This document shows positions 1-6,257 of a DNA stretch of 6,630 bases, piece after piece. The first letter of the stretch is position 1; every line of letters begins with the position of its first letter. Source of the stretch: Woronichinia sp035285405 (GTDB lineage Bacteria > Cyanobacteriota > Cyanobacteriia > Cyanobacteriales > Microcystaceae); contig JAYKJI010000186.1 of assembly GCA_035285405.1 (NCBI GenBank), forward strand, positions 1-6,630. Reading direction: 5' to 3'. The notes under the pieces were generated by a model. That model saw only the letters and a list, made by a program, of their open reading frames with translations. It ran no database searches and had not been told where the DNA came from. The translations under genes and the position numbers were made by a program.

Positions 1-82
1 ATTTAGCCCTGTCATCCCCCGTATTAAGCGATCTTGTTTGAATATCCTTTCTATATCTAGCATTCTTGGATTTTCTGGTCAT
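1..82 (-). CDS. Possible 5' end of a gene leaving the window (unidentified)
   Basis: On the minus strand an ATG at 82-80 opens a frame that stays free of stops to the window edge, 27 codons. The peptide starts MTRKSKNARYRKDIQ and is strongly basic. I do not recognise it. Its arginines use AGA/AGG codons, unlike the CGN preference of the neighbouring genes, so it is either foreign in origin or not coding. There is no good Shine-Dalgarno site, only an A-rich stretch before the ATG. A plus-strand frame over the same bases (2-109) is also open, so openness alone is weak evidence. If real, the gene is divergent from the glycosyltransferase at 228. Confidence 0.25.
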   Translation of the reverse strand, partial: MTRKSKNARYRKDIQTRSLNTGDDRAK

Positions 83-110
83 TGCTTTTTTTCTTATTAT
101 CCCTTATAAC
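82..110 (+). promoter_or_regulatory. Candidate sigma-70-type promoter for the GT39 gene
   Basis: TTGCTT at 82-87 and TATAAC at 105-110 are separated by exactly 17 bases and resemble -35 and -10 boxes. Transcription would start near 117, giving a leader of about 110 bases before the ATG at 228. The region is AT-rich, so chance matches are likely. The site also touches the ATG of the possible minus-strand gene at 80-82. Confidence 0.3.
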
Positions 111-227
111 CCAACAAGTCTATTAAAATCGTGACTTTTTGGTGATCAAACTCAACGCGCATTGTAACACTTGAGTATTTTGACTCATTTTAAAGTTGAA
201 GATCACTTTTTCCCTGTAAAGCTTGCT

Positions 228-1799
228 ATGAATCATCCAGCCTTCCTGTCCGACCGCGACCAACGTCAATGGCGTAGAGAAGAACGCTGGTTAGAGAGAT
301 TTTGTATTGGTGGTTTACTCATCGCAGCGATCCTTCTTTTTGGCAGTAATCTTGGCAGTGTTCCTCTCTTGAAGGGTGAAGAAGCTACCTTAGCCCAAAT
401 TGCCAAGGAATTGGCCGCTCATTGGCCAAAATTTTCAGACTTTTTTCAAGCAGGTCATCCTTCTGCCCCCACTCCGCATTCAATTCCGGCGATCGCTCAC
501 CAAACAACAAGGGAGATATTAGCGGCGATCGCTGATCCCAGGGAATTAAGCACCATTCCAGAAAAAATGGCTGGTACCGTTCAAGCTCTTAGCCCTCTTG
601 GTGCCAAGGGAGCATCGACTCATTTGCTAACGCTCTGGGGCAAACCGATTCTGGCTCAACCACCTCTCGTGCCGGTTTTATTGGCAAGTAGTTATGCTCT
701 TGGCGGCATTAACCTATGGACAACCCGTTTACCGATCGCCTTGCTGACAGCTTTATCCGTTCCTGGACTCTATTGTGTGGCCAAAGAACTGTTTCGACAT
801 CGGTTAACCGCACTCTATGCCGGACTCATCTATTTAACCTGTTGGGGAGTGGTTTATTGGGGACGATTAGGCAGTAGTCATGGCGTTATCCTGTTTAGCG
901 AAATTTGGTTAATGGGAGCCGTTTTAAGAACGAGACGCAATCTTATCACTTCCTTTGAAATTGGTTTAGCCCTCAGTTTATTAATGCTCACCCAACCATT
1001 ATTAGGAACATTATTAGCCGTAACGGCTTTAACTTTTCTATTTTGGGATACGCCCCGCCTATCACGCTCTGTTTACTTTTGGAGTGGGTTGGGGTTAGGA
1101 CTAGGGCCAGCCATTGCTTGGTATGGGTGGCAAAGCTCTCAATGGGGAAAAGTCTTTTGGTCACAGGTCTTTGTTTTCCCTAATGGACAAGCCTCTTCGC
1201 TCTGGTTGGCCATTATTGGCTTTTATAGTTTAAAACTGTTGCAATACGGTCTGCCTTGGCTATTATTTGCGGGTTATGGTCTTGCCTTGGCCTGGTCTTC
1301 ACCACATTGGAGTTGGGGCAAAGCCATTATTATTGGTTTGGGTCTGTATTTTTTGCTGATCTGTTTGCTGCCAGGACAGTGGGAAAATGCCCTCACACCG
1401 ATCTATCCTTTCTTGGCTTTAGCCGGGGCGATCGCCCTAAAAGAAGTCCGTCATCTCGATCCCACCATTCCCTATCCCAAAATTTGGCGTTTTACCTTTT
1501 TTGGGTTCTCTTTTATCTTTATTGCCCTAACTATCTCGCTCTACAGCAATTTTCCTTTTCAAATCTTACCCCAGAAAGAACGACCTTTTCTACTATTAAT
1601 TCTCCTCTTTTTCTCTCTCACTTTAGTCATGACAGCGAATCTTCTCGCTCAACGACAGAAGGAATTTATTCCAATTTTATTTTGGGGAATGTTTATTAGT
1701 CTTCTCCTTTGGGTCAATACCCCTTTCTGGTTATGGCCAAACGCTGGAGATTTTCCTGTTAGGGCGATCGCGGCTCCAATTCAAAAAAAGAGTCCATAA
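228..1799 (+). CDS. Membrane glycosyltransferase, GT39/ArnT-like (dolichyl-phosphate-mannose mannosyltransferase superfamily)
   Basis: Predicted integral membrane protein of 523 residues from the ATG at 228; a TTG at 171 in the same frame would add 19 residues. Neither start has a clear ribosome site; I prefer the ATG. A first membrane helix lies at about residues 24-40, followed by an extracytoplasmic loop and roughly ten more hydrophobic segments. After helix 1 the stretch EEATLAQIAKEL (51-62) aligns with the family's DExRYAxIAxEM motif, and PPL at 145-147 matches the EKPPLxYW motif. GRLGSSHG (212-219) and LMLTQPLLG (252-260) fit later conserved positions. Family members transfer a sugar from a polyprenyl-phosphate carrier to lipid, protein or glycan on the outer face of the membrane; donor and acceptor are unknown here. 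Unusual points are the EE in place of DE and an insert of about 60 residues before PPL. The gene stands alone, facing a tRNA. Confidence 0.85.
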   Translation: MNHPAFLSDRDQRQWRREERWLERFCIGGLLIAAILLFGSNLGSVPLLKGEEATLAQIAKELAAHWPKFSDFFQAGHPSAPTPHSIPAIAHQTTREILAAIADPRELSTIPEKMAGTVQALSPLGAKGASTHLLTLWGKPILAQPPLVPVLLASSYALGGINLWTTRLPIALLTALSVPGLYCVAKELFRHRLTALYAGLIYLTCWGVVYWGRLGSSHGVILFSEIWLMGAVLRTRRNLITSFEIGLALSLLMLTQPLLGTLLAVTALTFLFWDTPRLSRSVYFWSGLGLGLGPAIAWYGWQSSQWGKVFWSQVFVFPNGQASSLWLAIIGFYSLKLLQYGLPWLLFAGYGLALAWSSPHWSWGKAIIIGLGLYFLLICLLPGQWENALTPIYPFLALAGAIALKEVRHLDPTIPYPKIWRFTFFGFSFIFIALTISLYSNFPFQILPQKERPFLLLILLFFSLTLVMTANLLAQRQKEFIPILFWGMFISLLLWVNTPFWLWPNAGDFPVRAIAAPIQKKSP

Positions 1800-1858
1800 T
1801 ACATCGTCAGACATTACGCACTTCAAAATTGAATAAGCCTAAAAATTTAATTTTGTTA

Positions 1859-1932
1859 TGGACGTAACTGGATTCGAACCAGTGACCCCATCGATGTCAA
1901 CGATGTACTCTAACCAACTGAGCTATACGTCC
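1859..1932 (-). tRNA. tRNA-Val (anticodon GAC)
   Basis: A complete cloverleaf folds on the minus strand: acceptor stem GGACGTA with TACGTCC, D stem GCTC with GAGT, anticodon stem CATCG with CGATG, anticodon loop TTGACAT, and T arm ACTGG-TTCGAAT-CCAGT. Positions 34-36 are GAC, which reads the valine codon GUC (and GUU if the first base allows). The discriminator base is A. The 3' CCA is not encoded, so it must be added after transcription. No intron is present and all stems are intact. The gene lies between the convergent ends of the GT39 gene and the epimerase gene. Confidence 0.97.
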
Positions 1933-1945
1933 GTGTGGAGAACCA

Positions 1946-1974
1946 ATATAACATAGGCTCCCATCATTAGACAA
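1946..1974 (-). promoter_or_regulatory. Promoter of tRNA-Val
   Basis: On the minus strand TTGTCT (1974-1969) and TTATAT (1951-1946) are separated by 17 bases, with a TG just before the -10 box. The expected transcription start, near 1939, is about seven bases before the mature tRNA 5' end, a normal short tRNA leader. A 6-bp inverted repeat (1955-1960 with 1982-1987) spans the -35 box and spacer. Confidence 0.5.
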
Positions 1975-2014
1975 GGGTTTTGAGCCTGCAATTTGGGATC
2001 GTGGCTGGGGTTTT

Positions 2015-3130
2015 CTAGATGCGAAAATAATGACTAACGATTTCAACAATACGATCGCTGGCCTTTCCGTCTCCAAAGGGATTAATGGCATTGGCCATCT
2101 GTTGATAGGCGTTGGGACTACTTAATAATTCCCGTGCTGCCCTAACCACCGTATCAGGCTCCGTTCCCACTAACTTGGCTGTTCCGGCGGCGATCGCCTC
2201 TGGTCGTTCGGTCGTTTCCCGTAACACTAACACCGGCTTCCCTAAACTAGGAGCTTCTTCTTGCAGTCCGCCGGAATCGGTTAGCAATAAATAGGAACGT
2301 TGAATCGCCCCAACGAGTTGACCATAATCTAAGGGTTCCGTTAAAAAGACCCTGGGATGTTCTCCTAAGCGTTGCTGAATGGGGTCTCTGACGGTAGGAT
2401 TACGATGTAGGGGCAGCAATAGGGCAGTATCAGGAAATTCTGCTAAAATACGCTCAAAACTGGTGATAATATCCTTTAATGGCTCTCCCCAATTTTCTCG
2501 ACGGTGAACCGTTGCCAATAGAACTCGATAGCGATTCCACTCTAGGCCAGCAATGGGACAAGCTGGTTCTTGACTGGCTACCGTTAACAAGGCATCAATG
2601 ACCGTATTGCCCGTTAAATGAACTTCTCCCGTCACCCCAGAACGTCCTAAGTTTTCGAGGGCCAATTGAGTCGGTGCAAAATGTAATTGAGTTAATTGAG
2701 AAATCAGGCGACGATTGGCTTCCTCAGGATAGGGATTATAAATATTATCGGTTCTTAGTCCGGCTTCCACATGACCGACGGGAATTTGCTGATAAAAGGC
2801 GGCGAGGGTGGCGGCAAAAGCAGTGGTCGTGTCTCCCTGTACAATCACCAATTGCGGCGATCGCTCTTTAAATAATTGTTCTAAACCCTGCAAACTGCGA
2901 CAGGTAATCTCAGTGAGCGTTTGTTTCGGCTGCATAATTTTCAAGTCTTCATCGGCCGCCAAGTGAAATAGTTCCATCACTTGCTCTACCATTTCTCGAT
3001 GCTGTCCCGTCAAAATGACTTGGGTTTCAAAGGCGGGATGCTTCTGGAATTGTTGGATCACAGGAGCTAATTTAATGGCTTCGGGACGTGTCCCTAGGGT
3101 AATACAGACAGAGAGACGAGGAGAGGTCAT
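2015..3130 (-). CDS. wecB: UDP-N-acetylglucosamine 2-epimerase (non-hydrolysing)
   Basis: A 371-residue cytoplasmic enzyme that interconverts UDP-GlcNAc and UDP-ManNAc, a precursor of ManNAc- or ManNAcA-containing surface polysaccharides. The length matches the family (about 360-380). Visible motifs are GTRPEAIK near the N terminus (13-20, Arg15), GQHREM (42-47), QGDTTTAFA (98-106, Asp100), HVEAGLRT (120-127, Glu122), PEEANR (135-140, Glu136), HRREN (209-213), LHRNP (241-245), and DSGGLQEE (285-292), which contributes to nucleotide binding. Asp100, Glu122, Glu136 and His209 correspond to E. coli WecB catalytic positions Asp95, Glu117, Glu131 and His213. The ATG at 3130 places the Rossmann strand and GTRPE motif where the family has them; there is no obvious Shine-Dalgarno site. 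The gene is divergent from the GT4 gene (134-base gap), and its stop lies 82 bases before the tRNA on the same strand. I see no defect in it. Confidence 0.95.
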   Translation of the reverse strand: MTSPRLSVCITLGTRPEAIKLAPVIQQFQKHPAFETQVILTGQHREMVEQVMELFHLAADEDLKIMQPKQTLTEITCRSLQGLEQLFKERSPQLVIVQGDTTTAFAATLAAFYQQIPVGHVEAGLRTDNIYNPYPEEANRRLISQLTQLHFAPTQLALENLGRSGVTGEVHLTGNTVIDALLTVASQEPACPIAGLEWNRYRVLLATVHRRENWGEPLKDIITSFERILAEFPDTALLLPLHRNPTVRDPIQQRLGEHPRVFLTEPLDYGQLVGAIQRSYLLLTDSGGLQEEAPSLGKPVLVLRETTERPEAIAAGTAKLVGTEPDTVVRAARELLSSPNAYQQMANAINPFGDGKASDRIVEIVSHYFRI

Positions 3131-3170
3131 GAAAAATTAATAATTTTGGCCACAGGACTGCATCTTTCCC

Positions 3171-3198
3171 ATTGTACGCAAGATGGTTTCTTTGTCGG
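3171..3198 (-). promoter_or_regulatory. Candidate promoter for wecB
   Basis: On the minus strand CCGACA (3198-3193) and TACAAT (3176-3171) are spaced by 16 bases; the -10 box matches consensus at five of six positions and the -35 at four. The leader would be about 35 bases to the ATG at 3130. This is sequence resemblance only. Confidence 0.3.
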
Positions 3199-3210
3199 CT
3201 AAGAATTCCA

Positions 3211-3239
3211 CTGTCAGGGAATCTTTCTTGATATATTAA
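3211..3239 (+). promoter_or_regulatory. Candidate promoter for the GT4 gene
   Basis: CTGTCA (3211-3216) and TATTAA (3234-3239) are 17 bases apart in the divergent intergenic region. Each matches consensus at four of six positions. The start would fall near 3246, about 19 bases before the ATG at 3265. The match is weak, but a promoter is needed somewhere here because the gene upstream is on the other strand. Confidence 0.25.
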
Positions 3240-3264
3240 TGCCTTATCCTGTCTGCTCTCTGCC

Positions 3265-4374
3265 ATGTCCCTAGAGCTTGCTCCGTCTCCCCCCTTATTA
3301 GTTAATCTCTCCTTTCTATTAGCAGAAGCCACTGGTATTAGTATCTATGCCGCCAATATTTTTCCCTATCTAACATCTTTGGAGCCGACGCTATTAACCA
3401 GTCATTCCTATCCTCATTTTAACTGTTATTCTATCCCGCCTAACTTAACGCCTGCCCAGGGTAGAAAAGGTCATTTTGATCGTCTATACTGGACGCAATT
3501 TGAGTTACCCAAAATCTATCAAAAACTACAGGCAGAATTATTATTTTCTCCCGTTCCTGAAGCTCCTCTCTTTTCCCAATGTCGCTCGGTGGTGATGCTC
3601 CATGATCTGATTCCTTTGCGTTTTCCGAAATGGACTTCTCCACTCATGCCCTATTTTCACCTTTATATTCCGGCGGTTTTACGGCAAGCTGAACATATTC
3701 TCTGTAATTCCCAGGCAACGGCGGATGATGCTATTAATTTTTTAGGCATTTCTGCTCGTAAGATTACCCCGATTTTATTGGGATACGATCAGCAGCATTT
3801 TCGCCCATTGGAGTCTGAAAGTGATGTAAAAAACTCTTCTCAACCTTATTTTCTGTATTTGGGTCGTCATGATCCCCATAAAAATGTTTCTCGCTTAATA
3901 ACGGCTTTTTCCCAGTTAGCTTCACCCCAGGATTATCAACTTTGGCTGGCTGGCCCCCGCGATCGCCGTTATACCCCCAAATTATTAGCTCAAGCACGGG
4001 AGTTGGGCATTGAACAACAGGTAAAGTGCCTGGACTATGTTCCCTATCAGCAATTACCCATTTTACTCAATCAGGCTCTAGGAATGGTTTTTCCCTCTTT
4101 GTGGGAAGGTTTTGGTTTTCCTGTGTTGGAAGCGCTGGCCTGTGGAACTCCAGTGATTACCTCTAATTTGTCCTCTTTGCCAGAAGTGGCGGGAGAGGCG
4201 GCCTTATTGGTCAATCCCTACCATGTTGAAGACCTTGCCCGGACGATGCAACAATTGTGTGATGATGCTAATCTGCGATCGCAGTTAAGACAAAGGGGTT
4301 TAGAACGGGCCAAAACCTTTAGTTGGCAAAAGACAGGCCAAGCCACCGTAGCGGTTTTAGGTCAGTTAAGATAG
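3265..4374 (+). CDS. Glycosyltransferase family 4 (GT-B fold), possibly mannosyltransferase-like
   Basis: A 369-residue GT-B glycosyltransferase, full length for the family. The N-terminal acceptor half contains LLAEATGISIY (18-28), the glycine-containing first loop, and MLHDLIP (111-117), typical of GT4 enzymes such as the WbaZ/MtfB mannosyltransferases. The C-terminal donor half has YLGRHDPHKN (198-207), whose Arg201 and Lys206 normally contact the donor phosphates, LAGPRDRRY (228-236), and EGFGFPVLEALACGTPVI (281-298), where the two glutamates form the E-x7-E motif (Glu281, Glu289). No membrane segment is visible, so it probably works at the cytoplasmic face on a lipid-linked acceptor. Sugar and acceptor cannot be read from sequence; mannose is a guess from family resemblance. 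The ATG at 3265 has no Shine-Dalgarno site. It is divergent from wecB and followed after 44 bases by the TspO-like gene. Confidence 0.88.
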   Translation: MSLELAPSPPLLVNLSFLLAEATGISIYAANIFPYLTSLEPTLLTSHSYPHFNCYSIPPNLTPAQGRKGHFDRLYWTQFELPKIYQKLQAELLFSPVPEAPLFSQCRSVVMLHDLIPLRFPKWTSPLMPYFHLYIPAVLRQAEHILCNSQATADDAINFLGISARKITPILLGYDQQHFRPLESESDVKNSSQPYFLYLGRHDPHKNVSRLITAFSQLASPQDYQLWLAGPRDRRYTPKLLAQARELGIEQQVKCLDYVPYQQLPILLNQALGMVFPSLWEGFGFPVLEALACGTPVITSNLSSLPEVAGEAALLVNPYHVEDLARTMQQLCDDANLRSQLRQRGLERAKTFSWQKTGQATVAVLGQLR

Positions 4375-4418
4375 TTTTTATGTTCTTTTAAGATCGAGCC
4401 TAATCGGGAATAGAATTT

Positions 4419-4892
4419 ATGCTGCCGTCTTGGCTTTATATTGGTGGGATTACCTTTGCGATCGCCTTTGGGCTAAACCGTCTTTCACCGAGGGATCTGC
4501 GCTGGTTTAACCGTTTGCGTCGTCCGGCCTGGTTAACCTTTGAGTGGGCTATTCCCTGGATTTGGATCAGTATTTTTATCTGTGGTGCCTGGTCTGCTAC
4601 CGCACTTTGGGAAACGGCTCCTCATCAACCTCTGACCTGGGCAAGGTTAGCGGGCTATGTCGTCCTAGAAGTCGTGGTTATGGCCTACACTCCGGTGATG
4701 TGTAAGTTGCGGAGTCTGCGGGTTGGGACGGCGATCGGTGCCACTGGCTTTTTTCTCGGCTTAGGATTAGCGGTTTGGGTATTTCCCGTTTCAGCAGTCG
4801 CAGGGAGTTTATTAATTCCCTATTTACTCTGGAGTCCCATCGGAACTTATGTTACCTGGGCAATGATTCCTTTAAATTTAGGGGAATTGTAA
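4419..4892 (+). CDS. TspO/MBR family membrane protein (tryptophan-rich sensory protein), divergent
   Basis: A 157-residue protein with about five membrane helices, the length and topology of TspO/MBR proteins. The clearest family marks are RRPAW (34-38) followed by a Trp-rich helix with WAIPWIW (43-49), matching the RPxWxPPxWxFxxxW region, and the last helix starting PYLLW (134-138) and ending with TW and PLN (146-153). Characterised homologues bind tetrapyrroles and sterols and affect porphyrin levels and stress responses; that function is known for relatives, not shown here. The third helix lacks the usual aromatic/Asn signature, so this is a divergent member and its ligand may differ. The ATG at 4419 is preceded by GGGAA about ten bases upstream, a weak ribosome site. 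The gene lies between the GT4 gene and ftsW on the same strand; its stop codon overlaps the AAGGA ribosome site of the next short frame. Confidence 0.8.
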   Translation: MLPSWLYIGGITFAIAFGLNRLSPRDLRWFNRLRRPAWLTFEWAIPWIWISIFICGAWSATALWETAPHQPLTWARLAGYVVLEVVVMAYTPVMCKLRSLRVGTAIGATGFFLGLGLAVWVFPVSAVAGSLLIPYLLWSPIGTYVTWAMIPLNLGEL

Positions 4893-4900
4893 GGATAAAA

Positions 4901-4969
4901 ATGAGCATCAAAGCTGATGGGCAAGGAACAAATTCAGGCATCTTGACTTCCTCAAGACCTAAACTCTAA
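4901..4969 (+). CDS. Possible 22-codon small ORF or displaced ftsW start
   Basis: ATG at 4901 follows AAGGA (4891-4895) with a five-base spacer, the best Shine-Dalgarno match in the window. The frame encodes 22 residues beginning MSIKADGQGTNSG and stops at 4967-4969, 22 bases before the annotated ftsW start. It has no membrane segment or motif I recognise. Three readings are possible: a real small protein, a leader peptide that couples tspO to ftsW translation, or the original ftsW N terminus separated by a one-base frame change (ftsW's frame is open from 4947, overlapping this one for about 20 bases). The strong ribosome site argues that ribosomes initiate here; whether the product matters is unknown. 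Confidence 0.3.
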   Translation: MSIKADGQGTNSGILTSSRPKL

Positions 4970-4991
4970 TCTAGATCCAGATCCCCCTGAA

Positions 4992-6209
4992 GTGTCGTCA
5001 AAGAGAAGGTTTAACGCAAAATTGTCTATTAAAGAGTCTATCGTTCGCTATCTTATCCCCTTTTATGATCCCAGCGTCTCTTCCTGGTCGGGAGAGGCTC
5101 GCCTATTGCGCTGGTTTACCCTGGCCTGGCTATTAATGGGATTAATTGTTCTGTTCTCGGCTTCCTATCCTGAAGGAGTTGCGAACTATGACGATGGGCT
5201 TTATATCATCAAGCGTCAATTATTGTTTACCTGGCTAGGGTTGATCTGTTTTAACTTCATTGTGCGATCGCCCCTCACCAATATGTTAAAGATCACGCCT
5301 TGGATGATCTTGGTGTTTCTGGGGTTAATCTTCTTGACTTTGCTGGGATTGGGAACTCAGGTCAATGGTGCTACTCGTTGGATTGCCCTAGGGCCTTTTC
5401 TGTTGCAACCCTCGGAATTCATGAAGCCTTTTTTGGTACTTCAGAGTGCCTATCTGTTCGGTAATTGGCCACGATTACCCTGGCGAGTTCGTCTGCTTTG
5501 GCTAGCGATGTTTGGACTTATTTTAGCCGGTATTTTACTTCAGCCCAATTTAAGTACAACTGCCCTGTGTGGCATGACTATCTGGTTAATTGCCTTAGCC
5601 TCTGGCTTGCCCTTTATTTATCTAGGCACGACTTCCGTTCTAGGTGTTTTAACGGCTGTGGCCAGTGTGAGCTTTCGGGAATATCAACGTAAACGGATTA
5701 CCTCTTTTATGGATCCCTGGGCCGATCCGATGGGCAATGGCTATCAATTGGTGCAAAGTCTCTATGCCGTTGGTTCTGGGGGATTGACGGGAACGGGCTA
5801 TGGGATGTCTCAACAAAAATTATTCTATCTTCCCATTCAATATACAGATTTTATTTTTTCTGTTTTTGCCGAAGAATTTGGGTTTATTGGCGGCATCGGA
5901 TTACTCTTCTTTTTACTGCTTTATACCACTTTAGGACTACGGGTGGCTATGCGTTGTCGTCATCGGGTTAAACGATTGGTGGCGATCGGAGTAGTTATTG
6001 TTTTGATCGGTCAATCTCTCCTCAATATTGGCGTAGCAACAGGGGCTTTACCCACAACGGGTTTACCCTTTCCTCTATTTAGCTATGGAGGCAGTTCCAG
6101 TTTAGCCAGCTTAATTCTCGCGGCTTTAATTATTCGGGTCGCACGGGAGAGCAACGAGGCAGATGTGGTTTCTCTTAATCAATCTAGCAAGCCATCTTTC
6201 TCTGCTTAG
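4992..6209 (+). CDS. ftsW: FtsW/RodA-family (SEDS) peptidoglycan glycosyltransferase, probably FtsW
   Basis: A 405-residue SEDS protein with about ten membrane helices, usual length for FtsW. SEDS enzymes polymerise lipid II into glycan strands with a partner class B PBP; FtsW does so at the septum. Visible marks: FSASYPEG (55-62), GATRWI with QPSEFMK (126-145), NGYQLVQS (249-256), GTGYGMSQQKLFYLP (267-281), then TDFIFSVFAEEFG (285-297), where Asp286 matches the catalytic aspartate of the family. From Asn345 to Ser369 the sequence fits the full PROSITE FtsW/RodA/SpoVE pattern, including SYGGSS (364-369). The QKLFYLP-TDFIF signature favours FtsW over RodA. The QPDLGT motif reads QPNLST here (184-189). 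The start is uncertain: GTG at 4992 has no ribosome site and is the first usable start after an in-frame stop at 4944; TTG at 5022 (AAGG 12 bases upstream) gives a shorter N terminus. It is downstream of tspO and may share its transcript. Confidence 0.93.
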   Translation: MSSKRRFNAKLSIKESIVRYLIPFYDPSVSSWSGEARLLRWFTLAWLLMGLIVLFSASYPEGVANYDDGLYIIKRQLLFTWLGLICFNFIVRSPLTNMLKITPWMILVFLGLIFLTLLGLGTQVNGATRWIALGPFLLQPSEFMKPFLVLQSAYLFGNWPRLPWRVRLLWLAMFGLILAGILLQPNLSTTALCGMTIWLIALASGLPFIYLGTTSVLGVLTAVASVSFREYQRKRITSFMDPWADPMGNGYQLVQSLYAVGSGGLTGTGYGMSQQKLFYLPIQYTDFIFSVFAEEFGFIGGIGLLFFLLLYTTLGLRVAMRCRHRVKRLVAIGVVIVLIGQSLLNIGVATGALPTTGLPFPLFSYGGSSSLASLILAALIIRVARESNEADVVSLNQSSKPSFSA

Positions 6210-6216
6210 AGAAAGA
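6195..6216. terminator. Perfect 9-bp hairpin across the ftsW stop codon, possible two-way terminator
   Basis: TCTTTCTCT (6195-6203) and AGAGAAAGA (6208-6216) are exact reverse complements around a GCTT loop, and the ftsW stop codon TAG (6207-6209) begins in the loop and enters the 3' arm. It lies between two convergent genes, so it could act on either strand. Neither side has a proper run of Ts after the stem, and the stem is AT-rich, so a classic intrinsic terminator is not established; it may instead protect the 3' end of the mRNA. Confidence 0.4.
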
Positions 6217-6257
6217 ACTATATTCCCTGTGACTCTTTTCAAACATCCTCATTAGAA

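Noticed and set aside
2..109. Plus-strand open stretch from the left edge to TAA at 107-109, possibly the tail of an incoming gene
   Set aside because: It has Ser/Leu/Phe-rich composition with no recognisable domain, and the opposite strand is equally open; nothing supports coding.
1256..1699. A 147-codon plus-strand frame inside the GT39 gene
   Set aside because: It overlaps a well-supported membrane protein in another frame and has no recognisable motif; AT-rich membrane genes often give such shadows.
1842..1854. AAAAT-TTA-ATTTT hairpin just after the tRNA 3' end, considered as a terminator
   Set aside because: The stem is only five A-T pairs and too weak for an intrinsic terminator.
3072..3332. 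An 86-codon minus-strand frame across the wecB/GT4 intergenic region
   Set aside because: It overlaps the starts of both wecB and the GT4 gene, and its low-complexity charged sequence resembles no family I know.
4775..4900. In-frame extension of the 22-codon small ORF back into the tspO gene
   Set aside because: The extension lies inside the conserved last helix of the TspO-like protein in another frame and has no ribosome site, whereas ATG 4901 has one.
4973..4984. Tandem AGATCC repeat before the ftsW start
   Set aside because: Two six-base units can arise by chance; noted only because they encode DPDP in the ftsW frame upstream of the GTG.
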